64,000 nt of DNA from Methanospirillum lacunae (GCF_046195335.1 NZ_CP176093.1); one strand, 5' to 3'; counted from the stretch's first letter, positions 27,344 through 36,850 are shown. A program made the numbers and translations. Notes: generated by a model not told the origin, from the sequence alone.

Positions 27344-28495
27344 ATGAATCAAAGAACTGTAGTGGTTATTGGCCCTTCTCCTCGTTTTCTTTCAGGTATA
27401 AGTTATTATACACTCCGGCTTTCCAATGCACTTGCTGACCATTTACAGGTTACCAGTCTTCTCTTCAGGTATATGCTCCCCCAGCGACTTTTCCCGGGTT
27501 GGAAGAGAGTCGGAACCGATCTGACATCCCTGAAATATAGTGAAACGATAAGGGTTTATGAAATTCTGGACTGGTACAATCCTGTAACCTGGATACAGGC
27601 ATCACATGAGTTTAAGGATGCTGAAGTCATTATCCTGGAGTGGTGGACATCAAGTGTTGCACACATGTTCCTGGCCATGCTTCTTATGAATGTAAAAAAA
27701 ATACCGGTCATTATTGAGTTTCATGAGGTCGTCGATCCTCTTGAATTTTCTTTTGGCCCCATACGCATCTATGCCCGGTTGATGGGCCGGCTGATAAGAA
27801 GGATGGCTTGTCGGTACGTTGTCCATTCTGAACATGACCGACACCTGATCTCAACTCATTACCGGATTCCTGAAACCCGGATTGGCGTGATTCCTCATGG
27901 ACTCTATGATCAGTATCCAATCCTTGAACAAATAGATACCAAGAGGTCTCTTAAGGTGTCTGATTATTTTGTCTTCCTGTTTTTCGGGTTAATCCGTCCA
28001 TATAAGGGAGTTATACACCTGATTCATGCCTTTGAGATGCTCCCCGAAGCCATAAGAAATGATTCTTTCCTCTTCATTGTGGGAGAAGCATGGGAAGATC
28101 ATGCTTCGTTAGATGCAGTTCAAACATCTCCTGCATCAGACCGGATACGTCTTTTAAATAAGTATGCATCAGATGATGAAATTCCTGTTTATTTCTCGTC
28201 TGCTGATGCTTTGGTTCTCCCTTACACCCGTGCCTCACAAAGTGGCGTAGCCCATATCGGAATATCCTATGGTCTTCCAATTATTGCATCACAGGTAGGA
28301 GGACTTGCTGAGAGTTTATCCGGATACGGGGGGACTACTTTTGTACAACCTGAAGATGAGAGGGAACTGGCTCATGCAATGGAGCAGGTTCACTCTATGA
28401 GATATCAACGATATCAGGTGCCTTCGGATCTGAAGTGGGAAAGTGTAGCGCAAAAGTATGAAAAAGAGATCTCTTTTATAAGCAACAGGGAGTGA
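27344..28495 (+). CDS. Glycosyltransferase, GT4-like
   Basis: A 383-residue GT-B-fold glycosyltransferase. The N-terminal acceptor domain starts VVVIGPSPRFLSGISYYT. The C-terminal donor domain shows FFGLIRPYKGVIHLIHAFE and the nucleotide-sugar region ADALVLPYTRASQSGVAHIGISYGLPII, typical of family GT4. No signal peptide is present, so it works at the inner face of the membrane. It lies between glmS and a second glycosyltransferase with a 4-base overlap. A role in building the lipid-linked glycan used by AglB is inferred from context. Confidence 0.85.
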   Translation: MNQRTVVVIGPSPRFLSGISYYTLRLSNALADHLQVTSLLFRYMLPQRLFPGWKRVGTDLTSLKYSETIRVYEILDWYNPVTWIQASHEFKDAEVIILEWWTSSVAHMFLAMLLMNVKKIPVIIEFHEVVDPLEFSFGPIRIYARLMGRLIRRMACRYVVHSEHDRHLISTHYRIPETRIGVIPHGLYDQYPILEQIDTKRSLKVSDYFVFLFFGLIRPYKGVIHLIHAFEMLPEAIRNDSFLFIVGEAWEDHASLDAVQTSPASDRIRLLNKYASDDEIPVYFSSADALVLPYTRASQSGVAHIGISYGLPIIASQVGGLAESLSGYGGTTFVQPEDERELAHAMEQVHSMRYQRYQVPSDLKWESVAQKYEKEISFISNRE

Positions 28496-29571
28496 ACATG
28501 AGAATAGCGATTCTGTCGTGCCTTGATTTTAGTGTTCCTGGAGGTGCGGAACGCTTTTTTATTGACATGGCAATGGCTCTGGATGCAACAATTGTATGTT
28601 TGAGTTACGATCCTTTTTTGGGAGACTGCTATCCTCTTGCTAAAGATGTAAAATTTCATCCTCTCAACGTTTCCCTGCCTAATGAACCTTTGAAACAGGT
28701 ATTTGGGATGCACCTTTTTCGGTCTATAAAACTGGATTATGATTTTTTTATCGTTACTGATGATATGGCTTTGAGGTACATCTCCAAGGGTAAGCCGCAT
28801 TGTTATATTATGCTAACACCCCGCAGGGCTCTCTATGATATGTATTATCAGACTATCGCGGATCTTTCTCTTTCAAAGAAATTGATCTATGTGCCAGTTT
28901 TGTCATTTTTCCGTTTCCTGGATCGCAGGTTTGTTATGAAGAATGTGTCCCATATTGCAGGTATATCTCATAATGTAAGAAACCGGATATGGAGGACATA
29001 TCAACGTCAGGCGTACGTGCTATATCCTCCAATTCACCTTGAAAATTACCAAAATACCGGATATGGAGATTACTGGTTATCTGTTTCCAGAATTGACAAG
29101 TGGAAACGGGTAGAAAACCTGGTAGAATCCTTCAGGGAGATGCCAGACAAGAAACTGAAGATAGCAGGGAGGGTTTATCCCTCATTTGAGCCTCTGGCAT
29201 CATCAGCTCCACCAAATGTTGAATTTCTGGGTTCAGTCACTGATAACGACCTAATAACTCTGTACAGTAATTGTCGAGGATTTCTGACTATGGCAATTGA
29301 TGAGGATTACGGGCTTACTCCGCTTGAAGCAATGGCATGTGGCAAACCGGTAGTAGCTGCAAAAGAGGGTGGTTACCTTGAGACTGTTGTTGATGAGCAT
29401 ACAGGTCTGCTGGTGGCACCTGATCCTTTCTCTATCAGAGAAGCGGTTTGCCGCATAGATAAAAATCCAGAACTGTATGAAAAAGCCTCACGGCTCCAGG
29501 CTACACGGTTTGATTATAAGTTATTTAAAGAACAAATATCCACGTATGTGCATACGCTGGCAAAAACATGA
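28492..29571 (+). CDS. Glycosyltransferase, GT4-like
   Basis: A 359-residue GT-B glycosyltransferase. The start overlaps the previous stop, and the N-terminus carries a FSVPGGAERFFIDMAMAL motif like many GT4 enzymes. The donor site is represented by SRIDKWKRVENLVESF and the ExxxxxxxE region DEDYGLTPLEAMACGKPVVA. The donor and acceptor sugars cannot be deduced. Position within the glm-aglB block suggests N-glycan assembly. Confidence 0.86.
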   Translation: MNMRIAILSCLDFSVPGGAERFFIDMAMALDATIVCLSYDPFLGDCYPLAKDVKFHPLNVSLPNEPLKQVFGMHLFRSIKLDYDFFIVTDDMALRYISKGKPHCYIMLTPRRALYDMYYQTIADLSLSKKLIYVPVLSFFRFLDRRFVMKNVSHIAGISHNVRNRIWRTYQRQAYVLYPPIHLENYQNTGYGDYWLSVSRIDKWKRVENLVESFREMPDKKLKIAGRVYPSFEPLASSAPPNVEFLGSVTDNDLITLYSNCRGFLTMAIDEDYGLTPLEAMACGKPVVAAKEGGYLETVVDEHTGLLVAPDPFSIREAVCRIDKNPELYEKASRLQATRFDYKLFKEQISTYVHTLAKT

Positions 29572-29632
29572 GAGTAATACCAATACCTATACAATTTTTT
29601 GATCACTCTATATGGCTGGAGTCAGGGTAATC

Positions 29633-30910
29633 ATGGAATGGGATGATGCTCATGTTCTTATCACCGGAGTTAGCGGGTTTGTTGGTTCATACCTAGCCCG
29701 TAACCTTGTTGATAAGGGAGCAAATGTGTATGGGCTTATTCGCCGCCGGGCTGATGGGACCATTCCAAAAAATATTTCACACAAAAAAATCGAGAATGCA
29801 ATACATTTTGTTGAAGGAAGTCTGGAAGATCTCCCGGGGCTTGCTCACGCAATGGATACTGCGGAGCCGGATTATATCTTCCATCTGGCAGCTCAATCGT
29901 TTGTTCCCCGTTCAATATCTCATCCCCTTGAAACTGCCCAGATAAACTGCATCGGGACGATTAATCTGCTTGAAGCCGTCAGGCAGAAAGAAGTTGATCC
30001 GGTGATGGTCTTTGCCGGAACAAGCGAGGAGTATGGTTTAGTTATCAGTTCTGAAGAGCAGTATGCCTCTCTAAAAGAGAAATATCACACAATTTTTCCT
30101 GATCCTTCACGGATACCCGAACTTCCGATTTCAGAAAGCAATCCGTTCAGACCCATGTCCCCATATGCAGCCAGTAAAGTGTATGGAGAGATCCTGTTCA
30201 GGAACTATTACCAGACCTACGGTTTGAAGGGGATGGTCTCCCGCTCTTTTAATCATGAAGGTGCTGGGAGAGGTGATCAGTTTGTCACCTCTGTTATAAC
30301 AAGACAGGTCACTCAGTTAAAGTATGGAGAGACCGGTCAGATCTCGATTGGAAACGTGAATGCCTGCAGAGACTGGTCACATATTGATGATATCATTGAG
30401 GGCTATCAGATCATTGCTAAAAAAGGGCAACATGGTGATGTTTATAACGTGGGCTCTAACCGGACCACGTCAGTTTTGAGTTATCTTCTCATGAGTATTG
30501 AGGCCTCAGGCCATAAGGTCAGGGAGATTAGTACTATTCATTCTGACAAAGTTGTAAACGATCCTCTGAAGCCAGATGAGTCCTCAGTGTTTGGCATTAA
30601 TTTTGAAAAACCAAAGATTGATCAGATGATACTGACCGATGAGATCACTTTTGACGTTGGTGATGGAGGGATCCTTGTCAGAACAGATGGCCCTGACATC
30701 AGAATCCGGTTTGATCCGAGTCGGTTCCGTCCCTCTGAAGTTCCAATCCTCTTCTCTGATATAACAAAGGTGAAAAAGTTAGGTTATCAGGTCAGGTACC
30801 AGGTCAGGGATATTATTCGTGATCAAATGAACTTCTTTATGGATGCCGAGAACCGGTGTGTGCTCCCCGGTTCAGAATGTGAGAGTAAATCGCAGGAGAA
30901 AAAGATATGA
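29633..30910 (+). CDS. NAD-dependent sugar-nucleotide epimerase/dehydratase
   Basis: Extended short-chain dehydrogenase of about 425 residues, most like GDP-mannose 4,6-dehydratase. The Rossmann motif is TGVSGFVGSYLAR (GxxGxxG) near residues 12-24, and the catalytic YxxxK is YAASKVYGE near 180. The SFNHEGAGRGDQFVTSVI segment and the late RPSEVPILFSDITKVKKLGY block are typical of this family. I chose the ATG at 29633 because AGGGTAA precedes it; an earlier ATG at 29612 lacks a site. A roughly 50-60 residue segment before the RPSEVP block (about residues 300-355) is longer than usual. It overlaps aglB as ATGA. Confidence 0.85.
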   Translation: MEWDDAHVLITGVSGFVGSYLARNLVDKGANVYGLIRRRADGTIPKNISHKKIENAIHFVEGSLEDLPGLAHAMDTAEPDYIFHLAAQSFVPRSISHPLETAQINCIGTINLLEAVRQKEVDPVMVFAGTSEEYGLVISSEEQYASLKEKYHTIFPDPSRIPELPISESNPFRPMSPYAASKVYGEILFRNYYQTYGLKGMVSRSFNHEGAGRGDQFVTSVITRQVTQLKYGETGQISIGNVNACRDWSHIDDIIEGYQIIAKKGQHGDVYNVGSNRTTSVLSYLLMSIEASGHKVREISTIHSDKVVNDPLKPDESSVFGINFEKPKIDQMILTDEITFDVGDGGILVRTDGPDIRIRFDPSRFRPSEVPILFSDITKVKKLGYQVRYQVRDIIRDQMNFFMDAENRCVLPGSECESKSQEKKI

Positions 30911-33453
30911 ATCTTACTAATTTCAAAGATCCCCGTGTACTCCTTATTGGGGGGGGAGTTGTTCTTATTTCATTGTTCTCCCTGTTAATCCGGATTATTC
31001 CGGTCTTCTCAGGGAATACTGATGTTCTCTCTAACGTGGGTATGGATGATCCCACCTACCAATTGAGAAGGGTTGAATTGTGCATGGCCAATTTCCCGAA
31101 CATCGCCTGGTTTGACCCGATGACATTTTTCCCTGAAGGCCAACCGATGCACTGGGGCCCGCTCTTTCCGCTGATAAGCAGTGCCGTCTGCCTGCTTTTC
31201 GGGGCTCACGCCCGTCCTGATATCATATCTATCTGCCTTCTTATTCCATGTGTTATGGCAGCACTTCTTGTCCCCATTATATTTTTCCTGGTACGAATGG
31301 TTGCGGACTGGAAGGCTGGCCTTGTTGCCGGTTTTTTTATTGCGATATGTCCTGGACAGTTCTTCTTCAGATCCTATTACGGGTATTTTGATCATCATAT
31401 CGGGGAGGTATTATTCAGTACACTCTTCTGTCTTGGTTACCTTTGGGCAGTTGTTTACTGTCGCAAACATCCGGTTGATATTGAAAACAGGGAAACCTGG
31501 AAGATACCGGCGATATTAGGTCTTCTTTGCGGAGTATTATATGTGCTCGGGCTTGCCCTAATGCCGACCATGATCCTCTTTGCTCTGCTTGTGGGGATGT
31601 TTACCCCAGTATGGTTTATCATCCAGCGCTATATTGGCCATCTTGGGGCATCAGCACTCGTGGTAAATACAATAACCTTCCTTGTTGCAATCATCGGATT
31701 CCTCATAATTGGGGTTCATGGTGAAGGTGGATTAAACTATTATACTTCCGGGCATGTGGTTGCATATACCCTTATCATCCTGGGAACGTGGGTTCTCTTC
31801 GGGTTCTCATGGCTTCTCCGTGAGCGTCCTTTCTCGCATTATATTCTTTCTCTTGTTGGAGCGGTTGTCATAGGGAGCGTTCTCTTTGCATTGCTCTCTC
31901 CTGAATTATTCAATTACCTTCTTGCAAATGCTAATGCGTTCTTTGGTCAGGAGATCCATTGGAAGACAATTCAGGAAGCAAGACCCTGGACATTTGATGA
32001 TGCATGGCGGACCTTCCAGTACAGTCTGATTCTGTTTGTGATCGGTATTGGGGTCCTTTTGAATAAACTGAGAAAAGAACTCTGCCCGTCATATCTTTTC
32101 ATTCTGATCTGGTCTGTTGTTGTCCTCTATGCAACAATGCAGCATATCAGATACGAGTATTATCTGGCTGTACCTGCCGCTATTCTTGGTGGTATTTCCA
32201 TTGGGTATGGGATCGATCTTATCAGGAGAGTCCCCGCCCAGGTAAAAGAAGAGTCACCAGTACATTCCAAAGGAGGAAAACAGAAAGATCAGGCACATGG
32301 AAAGAAAACATCAGGGAAACAGGCTACAGTTTCAACCGGAAGCATGATCTTTCTGGTGATAGTGGTTCTCCTTGGAGCACTCTTTACCTACAACTCTATC
32401 GGGCGCGATCTGGCAATAGGCCAGTTTACCCTGAACCCTGACTGGCGGGAGACAACAGACTGGATGGAGAATAACACTCCTGATACCGGTGTTGATTACT
32501 TCAAGATTTATCAGAAAGAGGGATGGCAGCCACCAGCCCAGGCATATGGTGTGATGGCATGGTGGGATTATGGTCATATGATTACCTATCTCGCAAAGCG
32601 GATGCCAAATGCGAATCCGTTCCAGTATGGTGTTGCCGGGGACTATGGAGCAGCCCGTTTCTTTATCACTACAAATGAATCAGTGGCATCTGGTATTCTT
32701 GATCACCTGAAAACAAAATATGTGGTCACAGATTACGAGATAGATACCGGAAAGTTCTGGGCGATGGCAACCTGGGATAATCCTGATCTTGGAGCATCAC
32801 CATACCAGCGCAACTTCATTCTGCCCAACCCGGACAACCCGAATACTGGTCAGAATTTCCCGTTCTTTATGGAACCATACTATCAGACGATGATCTCAAA
32901 GCTCCACAACTTTGACGGTTCCATGACCCAGCCTGGGCAGGTGCATTATATTCAGTATATGAAGCCTGAATATTCAAAAACAAGCGATCCAATAATCGTT
33001 AATGGATCCCAGGTTCCATACGAAGCCGGATCTGCAATGCTTGAGAATTCAAAGTCAACGGTAGGCCCTGAGTATGAGACCGCTCTCGTGAACTATGTGT
33101 ACACTGAGCCTGTCTCTACAGTTCCTGCGCTTCAGCATTACCGGCTGGTTCATGAATCTCCCACGAGAGCATCTCCAGAGAGCCTCCCTGATGTCAGGTA
33201 TGTGAAGGTCTTTGAGTATGTTCCCGGGGCTGTCATTCATGGTGATGGTATCATTGAGATTCCGGTCAAAACCAATACCGGACGGACATTTGTCTATCGA
33301 CAGGAAAGTGTCAACGGAACATTCACTGTTCCATATCCAACAAATGCAAAGGTTGGGGATGTTACAACTCAGGGGCCATACCGTAACGCCGCAACCGGGA
33401 AGGAGTACCAGATTACTGATGATCAGATCCAATCTGGATCTATCGTCTCCTGA
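30907..33453 (+). CDS. aglB: Archaeal oligosaccharyltransferase (STT3 family)
   Basis: Transfers the lipid-linked glycan to asparagine in N-x-S/T sequons of exported proteins. The 848-residue protein has about 13 membrane spans in the first 500 residues. The first external loop carries the acidic pair of NVGMDDP, a second DxD-like site is GYFDHHIGE, and the soluble C-terminal domain shows the hallmark WWDYG at 552-556. A Lys/Gln-rich linker (about 450-475) separates the membrane part from the last span. It is the final gene of the UDP-GlcNAc/glycosyltransferase block. Probable targets in this window include the secreted PKD proteins. Confidence 0.95.
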   Translation: MNLTNFKDPRVLLIGGGVVLISLFSLLIRIIPVFSGNTDVLSNVGMDDPTYQLRRVELCMANFPNIAWFDPMTFFPEGQPMHWGPLFPLISSAVCLLFGAHARPDIISICLLIPCVMAALLVPIIFFLVRMVADWKAGLVAGFFIAICPGQFFFRSYYGYFDHHIGEVLFSTLFCLGYLWAVVYCRKHPVDIENRETWKIPAILGLLCGVLYVLGLALMPTMILFALLVGMFTPVWFIIQRYIGHLGASALVVNTITFLVAIIGFLIIGVHGEGGLNYYTSGHVVAYTLIILGTWVLFGFSWLLRERPFSHYILSLVGAVVIGSVLFALLSPELFNYLLANANAFFGQEIHWKTIQEARPWTFDDAWRTFQYSLILFVIGIGVLLNKLRKELCPSYLFILIWSVVVLYATMQHIRYEYYLAVPAAILGGISIGYGIDLIRRVPAQVKEESPVHSKGGKQKDQAHGKKTSGKQATVSTGSMIFLVIVVLLGALFTYNSIGRDLAIGQFTLNPDWRETTDWMENNTPDTGVDYFKIYQKEGWQPPAQAYGVMAWWDYGHMITYLAKRMPNANPFQYGVAGDYGAARFFITTNESVASGILDHLKTKYVVTDYEIDTGKFWAMATWDNPDLGASPYQRNFILPNPDNPNTGQNFPFFMEPYYQTMISKLHNFDGSMTQPGQVHYIQYMKPEYSKTSDPIIVNGSQVPYEAGSAMLENSKSTVGPEYETALVNYVYTEPVSTVPALQHYRLVHESPTRASPESLPDVRYVKVFEYVPGAVIHGDGIIEIPVKTNTGRTFVYRQESVNGTFTVPYPTNAKVGDVTTQGPYRNAATGKEYQITDDQIQSGSIVS

Positions 33454-33494
33454 TTGTAGGAACCCTTAAGTGATTGGAAGAGAAGGATGGTTGT

Positions 33495-33785
33495 ATGAGC
33501 ACGGTAGTGGATATTGGATCTTCTGTGCGGTATCCCCGGACCGGAACCACAGGGACAGTAGTAAGAATTGAAGAGAGAAGTGGGCATTCATTTGCAGAAC
33601 TTGACAGTACCGGAATGCTTTACCGGACAGACCTGCTAGTACCTGCCATCCTTATTGAAAAGGTTGTCAGGACTGAAGATCTCAAGGAAGAACTCAGGCA
33701 GGTTGAGAAGGAACGGTCAGATCCACGCGATCAGTCATTCCAGGAGCTTCCCAATCTTGATAGCGCATGTAATGGGGCCGGATAA
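33495..33785 (+). CDS. DUF2098-family small protein
   Basis: A 96-residue protein with an N-terminal beta-rich, SH3/KOW-like half (VVDIGSSVRYPRTGTTGTVVRIEE...) and a charged helical C-terminus. This pattern matches DUF2098, a small family I associate with methanogens, whose function is unknown. The start is the ATG at 33495 with AAGGATGG upstream; a TTG at 33474 is possible but less likely. It sits between aglB and the aIF2-gamma operon, which has its own promoter. Confidence 0.65.
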   Translation: MSTVVDIGSSVRYPRTGTTGTVVRIEERSGHSFAELDSTGMLYRTDLLVPAILIEKVVRTEDLKEELRQVEKERSDPRDQSFQELPNLDSACNGAG

Positions 33786-33855
33786 TTTCTTCTCTCTATA
33801 GGCTCTATCTTTTTCTGGTCTTATTCTGGAAATCTGGATTATATGCCATGCTCAC

Positions 33856-33864
33856 GTATAAGTA
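33856..33864 (+). promoter_or_regulatory. TATA box and ribosome-binding site of the aIF2-gamma operon
   Basis: ACGTATAAGTA lies about 40 bases before the GTG start of aif2g. A full consensus GGAGGT at 33886-33891 lies 10 bases before the same GTG and decides that start. Confidence 0.5.
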
Positions 33865-33901
33865 TCAATCTGTTCAAATTGGTAAGGAGGTTTGATTACT
33901 G

Positions 33902-35137
33902 GTGCCAGAGGAAATAATACCGAGTACAAATATCGGCGTTGTCGGGCATGTGGATCATGGAAAGACCACACTCGTCAACGCACTAACAGGCGTCTGGACC
34001 GACCGGCATAGCGAGGAGATGAAACGTGGAATCTCCATCCGGCTCGGATATGCAGACGCTGTCTTTTACAAGTGCAAGAAATGTCCCGGACCTGAAGGAT
34101 TTACAACCAAGCCTGAATGTCCACGTTGTGGAGGAGAGGCTGAACCTGTTCGTGCTGTATCATTTGTAGATGCACCTGGTCACGAGACTCTGATGGCTAC
34201 GATGCTGTCCGGATCTGCCCTCATGGACGGGGCTATGCTTGTTATCTCAGCATCTGAACACTGTCCGCAACCCCAGACCAAAGAACATCTGATGGCACTG
34301 GAACTGGTCGGGATAAAGCGGATTGTTATCGTCCAGAATAAAATTGATGTTGTTACCCAGAAGGATGCTGTTCGTAATTACGAAGAAATAAAGGCATTTG
34401 TGAAAGGTACCATCGCAGAAAACGCACCAATCATTCCTGTATCAGCCCAGAAAGATATCAATGTCTGGGCACTTCTTCAGGCTCTTGATGAGACAATTCC
34501 AGAGCCATCGCGTAAACCAGAAGCAGATCCGATCATGCTGATCGCACGATCTTTTGATGTAAATAAGCCCGGGTGCAGCTGGAAAGATGTCAAAGGGGGC
34601 GTAGTTGGCGGCTCGCTCATCAGGGGTGTCATCAATGACGGTGATGAGATCGAGATCAGACCTGGTATTCAGAGTCAGGTAGAGAATAAGATCCGCTGGG
34701 ATCCAATCGTCACCAAGGTCACAGAGATTCACAAGGGACAGAAAAAAGTTCATATTGCAACCCCCGGCGGTCTCCTTGCTATCGGTACAAAACTTGACCC
34801 TGCCATTACCAAGAGTGATATGCTCTCCGGGCAAGTGCTTGGGCATGTGGGTAAACTTCCACCAGTCTGGGATAAGATGTGGTTCTCAGTCAGGCTCATG
34901 GAGCGGGTTGTCGGAGCGAACAGTGAGCTTGATATTGAACCTCTTAAGGCACGCGAACCTCTGATGCTCTCAGTCGGCACCGCTGTGACTGTTGGCCTTG
35001 TTACCAATACCAAGAAGGATGCTGCTGAAGTTACGCTCAAGAGGCCTGTCTGTGCGGAGATTGGATCACCAATCGCTATCAGCAGGCAGGTCGGGGGGAG
35101 ATGGCGTCTGATCGGAATGGGTATGCTGATCGAGTGA
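33902..35137 (+). CDS. eif2g: Translation initiation factor aIF2 subunit gamma
   Basis: GTP-binding subunit of aIF2, which brings initiator Met-tRNA to the ribosome. The 411-residue protein has GHVDHGKT at 15-22, the zinc knuckle CKKC...CPRC (Cys58, 61, 73, 76) in the G domain, DAPGH, NKID and the two beta-barrel domains of the family. The start is GTG, supported by GGAGGT upstream; the stop overlaps the GTG of the PIN-domain gene as GTGA. It heads a conserved archaeal gene block running to L40e. Confidence 0.97.
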   Translation: MPEEIIPSTNIGVVGHVDHGKTTLVNALTGVWTDRHSEEMKRGISIRLGYADAVFYKCKKCPGPEGFTTKPECPRCGGEAEPVRAVSFVDAPGHETLMATMLSGSALMDGAMLVISASEHCPQPQTKEHLMALELVGIKRIVIVQNKIDVVTQKDAVRNYEEIKAFVKGTIAENAPIIPVSAQKDINVWALLQALDETIPEPSRKPEADPIMLIARSFDVNKPGCSWKDVKGGVVGGSLIRGVINDGDEIEIRPGIQSQVENKIRWDPIVTKVTEIHKGQKKVHIATPGGLLAIGTKLDPAITKSDMLSGQVLGHVGKLPPVWDKMWFSVRLMERVVGANSELDIEPLKAREPLMLSVGTAVTVGLVTNTKKDAAEVTLKRPVCAEIGSPIAISRQVGGRWRLIGMGMLIE

Positions 35138-35517
35138 CCGTTCTGATCGATACAAACGCGTTTCTTATGACCTCCCAGTTCAGGATTGACCTGCTCGAAG
35201 AGCTCAAATGGATGATGGGGGTCACACAACCATGTGTTCCGGATGTTGTGATTCGTGAACTTGAAGGTCTTGCACGTGGCAGGGGTAACGATGCGTCTGC
35301 CGCCCGTCTGGGTCTTCGGTTTGCACAGTTCTGCACTGTTGTGTCGATGGATGGAGAAGAAGGCGAGAGGGTTGATGACAAGATCCTTTCGTATGCCCGG
35401 AGAGAACGATGCAGGGTTGTAACCAATGATCGTGATCTCAGAAACCGGTTGCTTAATGAAGGTTTAGAAGTAATTTCGTTGAAAGGGAAGCAGAAGTTAG
35501 AGATCATCAGGAGATAG
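35134..35517 (+). CDS. PIN-domain protein (Fcf1/Utp24-like)
   Basis: A 127-residue single-domain PIN nuclease. The N-terminal VTVLIDTNAFLM holds the first catalytic Asp; PDVVIRELEGLA and the C-terminal RRERCRVVTNDRDLRNR hold the others. The archaeal protein encoded between aIF2-gamma and RpoE is related to the eukaryotic rRNA-processing factor Fcf1/Utp24, so a role in pre-rRNA or RNA processing is likely but inferred. I use the GTG at 35134, which overlaps the aIF2-gamma stop (GTGA). The frame also opens at 35101, but that would put eleven more codons inside aif2g. Confidence 0.85.
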   Translation: MTVLIDTNAFLMTSQFRIDLLEELKWMMGVTQPCVPDVVIRELEGLARGRGNDASAARLGLRFAQFCTVVSMDGEEGERVDDKILSYARRERCRVVTNDRDLRNRLLNEGLEVISLKGKQKLEIIRR

Positions 35518-35519
35518 AG

Positions 35520-36101
35520 ATGTATTACAGACTGAAGATGTTTGATAAGGTCAGGGTTCCTCCAAACCGTCTTGGTGAGGATCTTGAGACCGTCATTCTG
35601 GATGTGCTCCAGGAACAACTTGAGGGGAGTATTGACAAGGAGATTGGAATCTTCATTGCCGTGACTAAAGTGGCCCGGATTGGCGAGGGAGAGATGATTC
35701 CGGGTGATGGAGCAGTCTTTTACGATGTTGATTTTGAAGGGCTTGCAATCAGGCTTACTCTCCAGGAGATCATTGAGGGTATTGTTGTTGAGACAACAAG
35801 TTTTGGTGCGTTCGTAAGCCTCGGTCCGATTGATGCAATGCTTCACGTAAGCCAGATCTCTGATGAATACATCAGTTATGATGAGAAGAATTCCCAACTT
35901 ATCTGCCAGGATTCAAATCGTCATATCGGGGTTGGTGATGTTGTCAGAGCACGTGTTGTGACTCTCTCTCTGAGTGAGCGTGAACCACGTGAAAGCAAGA
36001 TCGGTCTTACCATGCGACAGGCAGGCCTTGGCAGCCTTGTGTGGCTTGATGAGGACATGAAGGCCGAACAGAAAGAGAAAGAAAATGGCGGAACTGCTTG
36101 A
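35520..36101 (+). CDS. rpo7: DNA-directed RNA polymerase subunit Rpo7 (RpoE')
   Basis: Stalk subunit of archaeal RNA polymerase. The 193-residue protein has the N-terminal RNP-like tip domain (MYYRLKMFDKVRVPPNRLGED) and a C-terminal S1/OB domain with EGIVVETTSFGAFVSLGP. It normally pairs with Rpo4. It lies 2 bases after the PIN gene and just ahead of spt4, as in most Euryarchaeota. Confidence 0.96.
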   Translation: MYYRLKMFDKVRVPPNRLGEDLETVILDVLQEQLEGSIDKEIGIFIAVTKVARIGEGEMIPGDGAVFYDVDFEGLAIRLTLQEIIEGIVVETTSFGAFVSLGPIDAMLHVSQISDEYISYDEKNSQLICQDSNRHIGVGDVVRARVVTLSLSEREPRESKIGLTMRQAGLGSLVWLDEDMKAEQKEKENGGTA

Positions 36102-36103
36102 TT

Positions 36104-36307
36104 ATGGCCGCGACAAAGAAGAAACAGTTGTCTGTGTGTCGTGAATGCCACAGGGTGGTTGAAGGATCATCCTGCTCTATCTGCGGTACAAACAATCTTA
36201 CCACTGATTGGACCGGGTACCTGGTTATTATCGATCCTGAACACAGCGATGTCGCTAAACGAATGAATATCACCCTCCCTGGGAGATATGCGCTTAAGGT
36301 CCGCTAA
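36104..36307 (+). CDS. spt4: Transcription elongation factor Spt4 (RpoE'')
   Basis: A 67-residue zinc protein that pairs with Spt5 to increase RNA polymerase processivity. Zinc ligands are CRECH near residue 12 and CSICG near 25; the DWTGYLVIIDPEHSDVAKR core is the Spt4 hallmark. The ATG at 36104 was preferred to a TTG at 36098 that overlaps rpo7. The final A of its stop is the first base of the next gene's ATG. Confidence 0.95.
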   Translation: MAATKKKQLSVCRECHRVVEGSSCSICGTNNLTTDWTGYLVIIDPEHSDVAKRMNITLPGRYALKVR

Positions 36308-36804
36308 TGCTAAAACTCCCCGAAGATCAGCGGCATCTTTTTACTCGACCTTTCGGCACCCTATATCCCTCTCTTGATCCGGTTCTTCCGCTTCTGAGCG
36401 GGAAACTCTTTTACAGTGTGGGCGATGTTGTAACCGAGCATCTTCTTTTGGCAGGGTCTCCACCGGTCATTGCCATTATTGATGGTCAGACCATGCGGCG
36501 TCCTCATAATGGTGTTGAAATTCCAGAATATCAGATCATCAATGTGAAGAATCCTGCCGGGTGTATCAGCGATGAATTAATCCTGGCAACAAAAACTGCG
36601 GTTAATTCAGGCAGAATTGTAATACAGGTATCGGGGGAAGAGGATCTTGCGGTACTTCCTCTCGCCCTGGTATCTCCAATAAGCTCCCTGATCCTCTATG
36701 GTCAGCCCGGAGAAGGTGTTGTCGTTCTCGAAATTTCGCCGCAGGTACGTGAACAAGCCCAGGCTTTTCTGGAAAAATTTGAAAAAATCCCTGAAACCAC
36801 CTGA
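36307..36804 (+). CDS. GTP-dependent dephospho-CoA kinase (DUF359)
   Basis: A 165-residue member of the archaeal DUF359 family, shown in Thermococcus to be the GTP-dependent dephospho-CoA kinase that completes coenzyme A synthesis. Family blocks visible are SVGDVVTEHLL (near residues 39-49), IIDGQTMRRP and VSGEEDLAVLPL. The position between spt4 and rps24e is the usual archaeal context, which strengthens the call. Confidence 0.88.
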   Translation: MLKLPEDQRHLFTRPFGTLYPSLDPVLPLLSGKLFYSVGDVVTEHLLLAGSPPVIAIIDGQTMRRPHNGVEIPEYQIINVKNPAGCISDELILATKTAVNSGRIVIQVSGEEDLAVLPLALVSPISSLILYGQPGEGVVVLEISPQVREQAQAFLEKFEKIPETT

Positions 36805-36813
36805 CCGCGCAGG

Positions 36814-36820
36814 TATATAT
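36814..36820 (+). promoter_or_regulatory. TATA box before rps24e
   Basis: GCAGGTATATATTTTAG in the 46-base gap after the dephospho-CoA kinase gene is spaced about 31-37 bases before the rps24e ATG, so S24e/S27ae can be transcribed independently of the upstream genes. Confidence 0.5.
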
Positions 36821-36850
36821 TTTAGAACCGCATACAACTAGAGGATCTCT

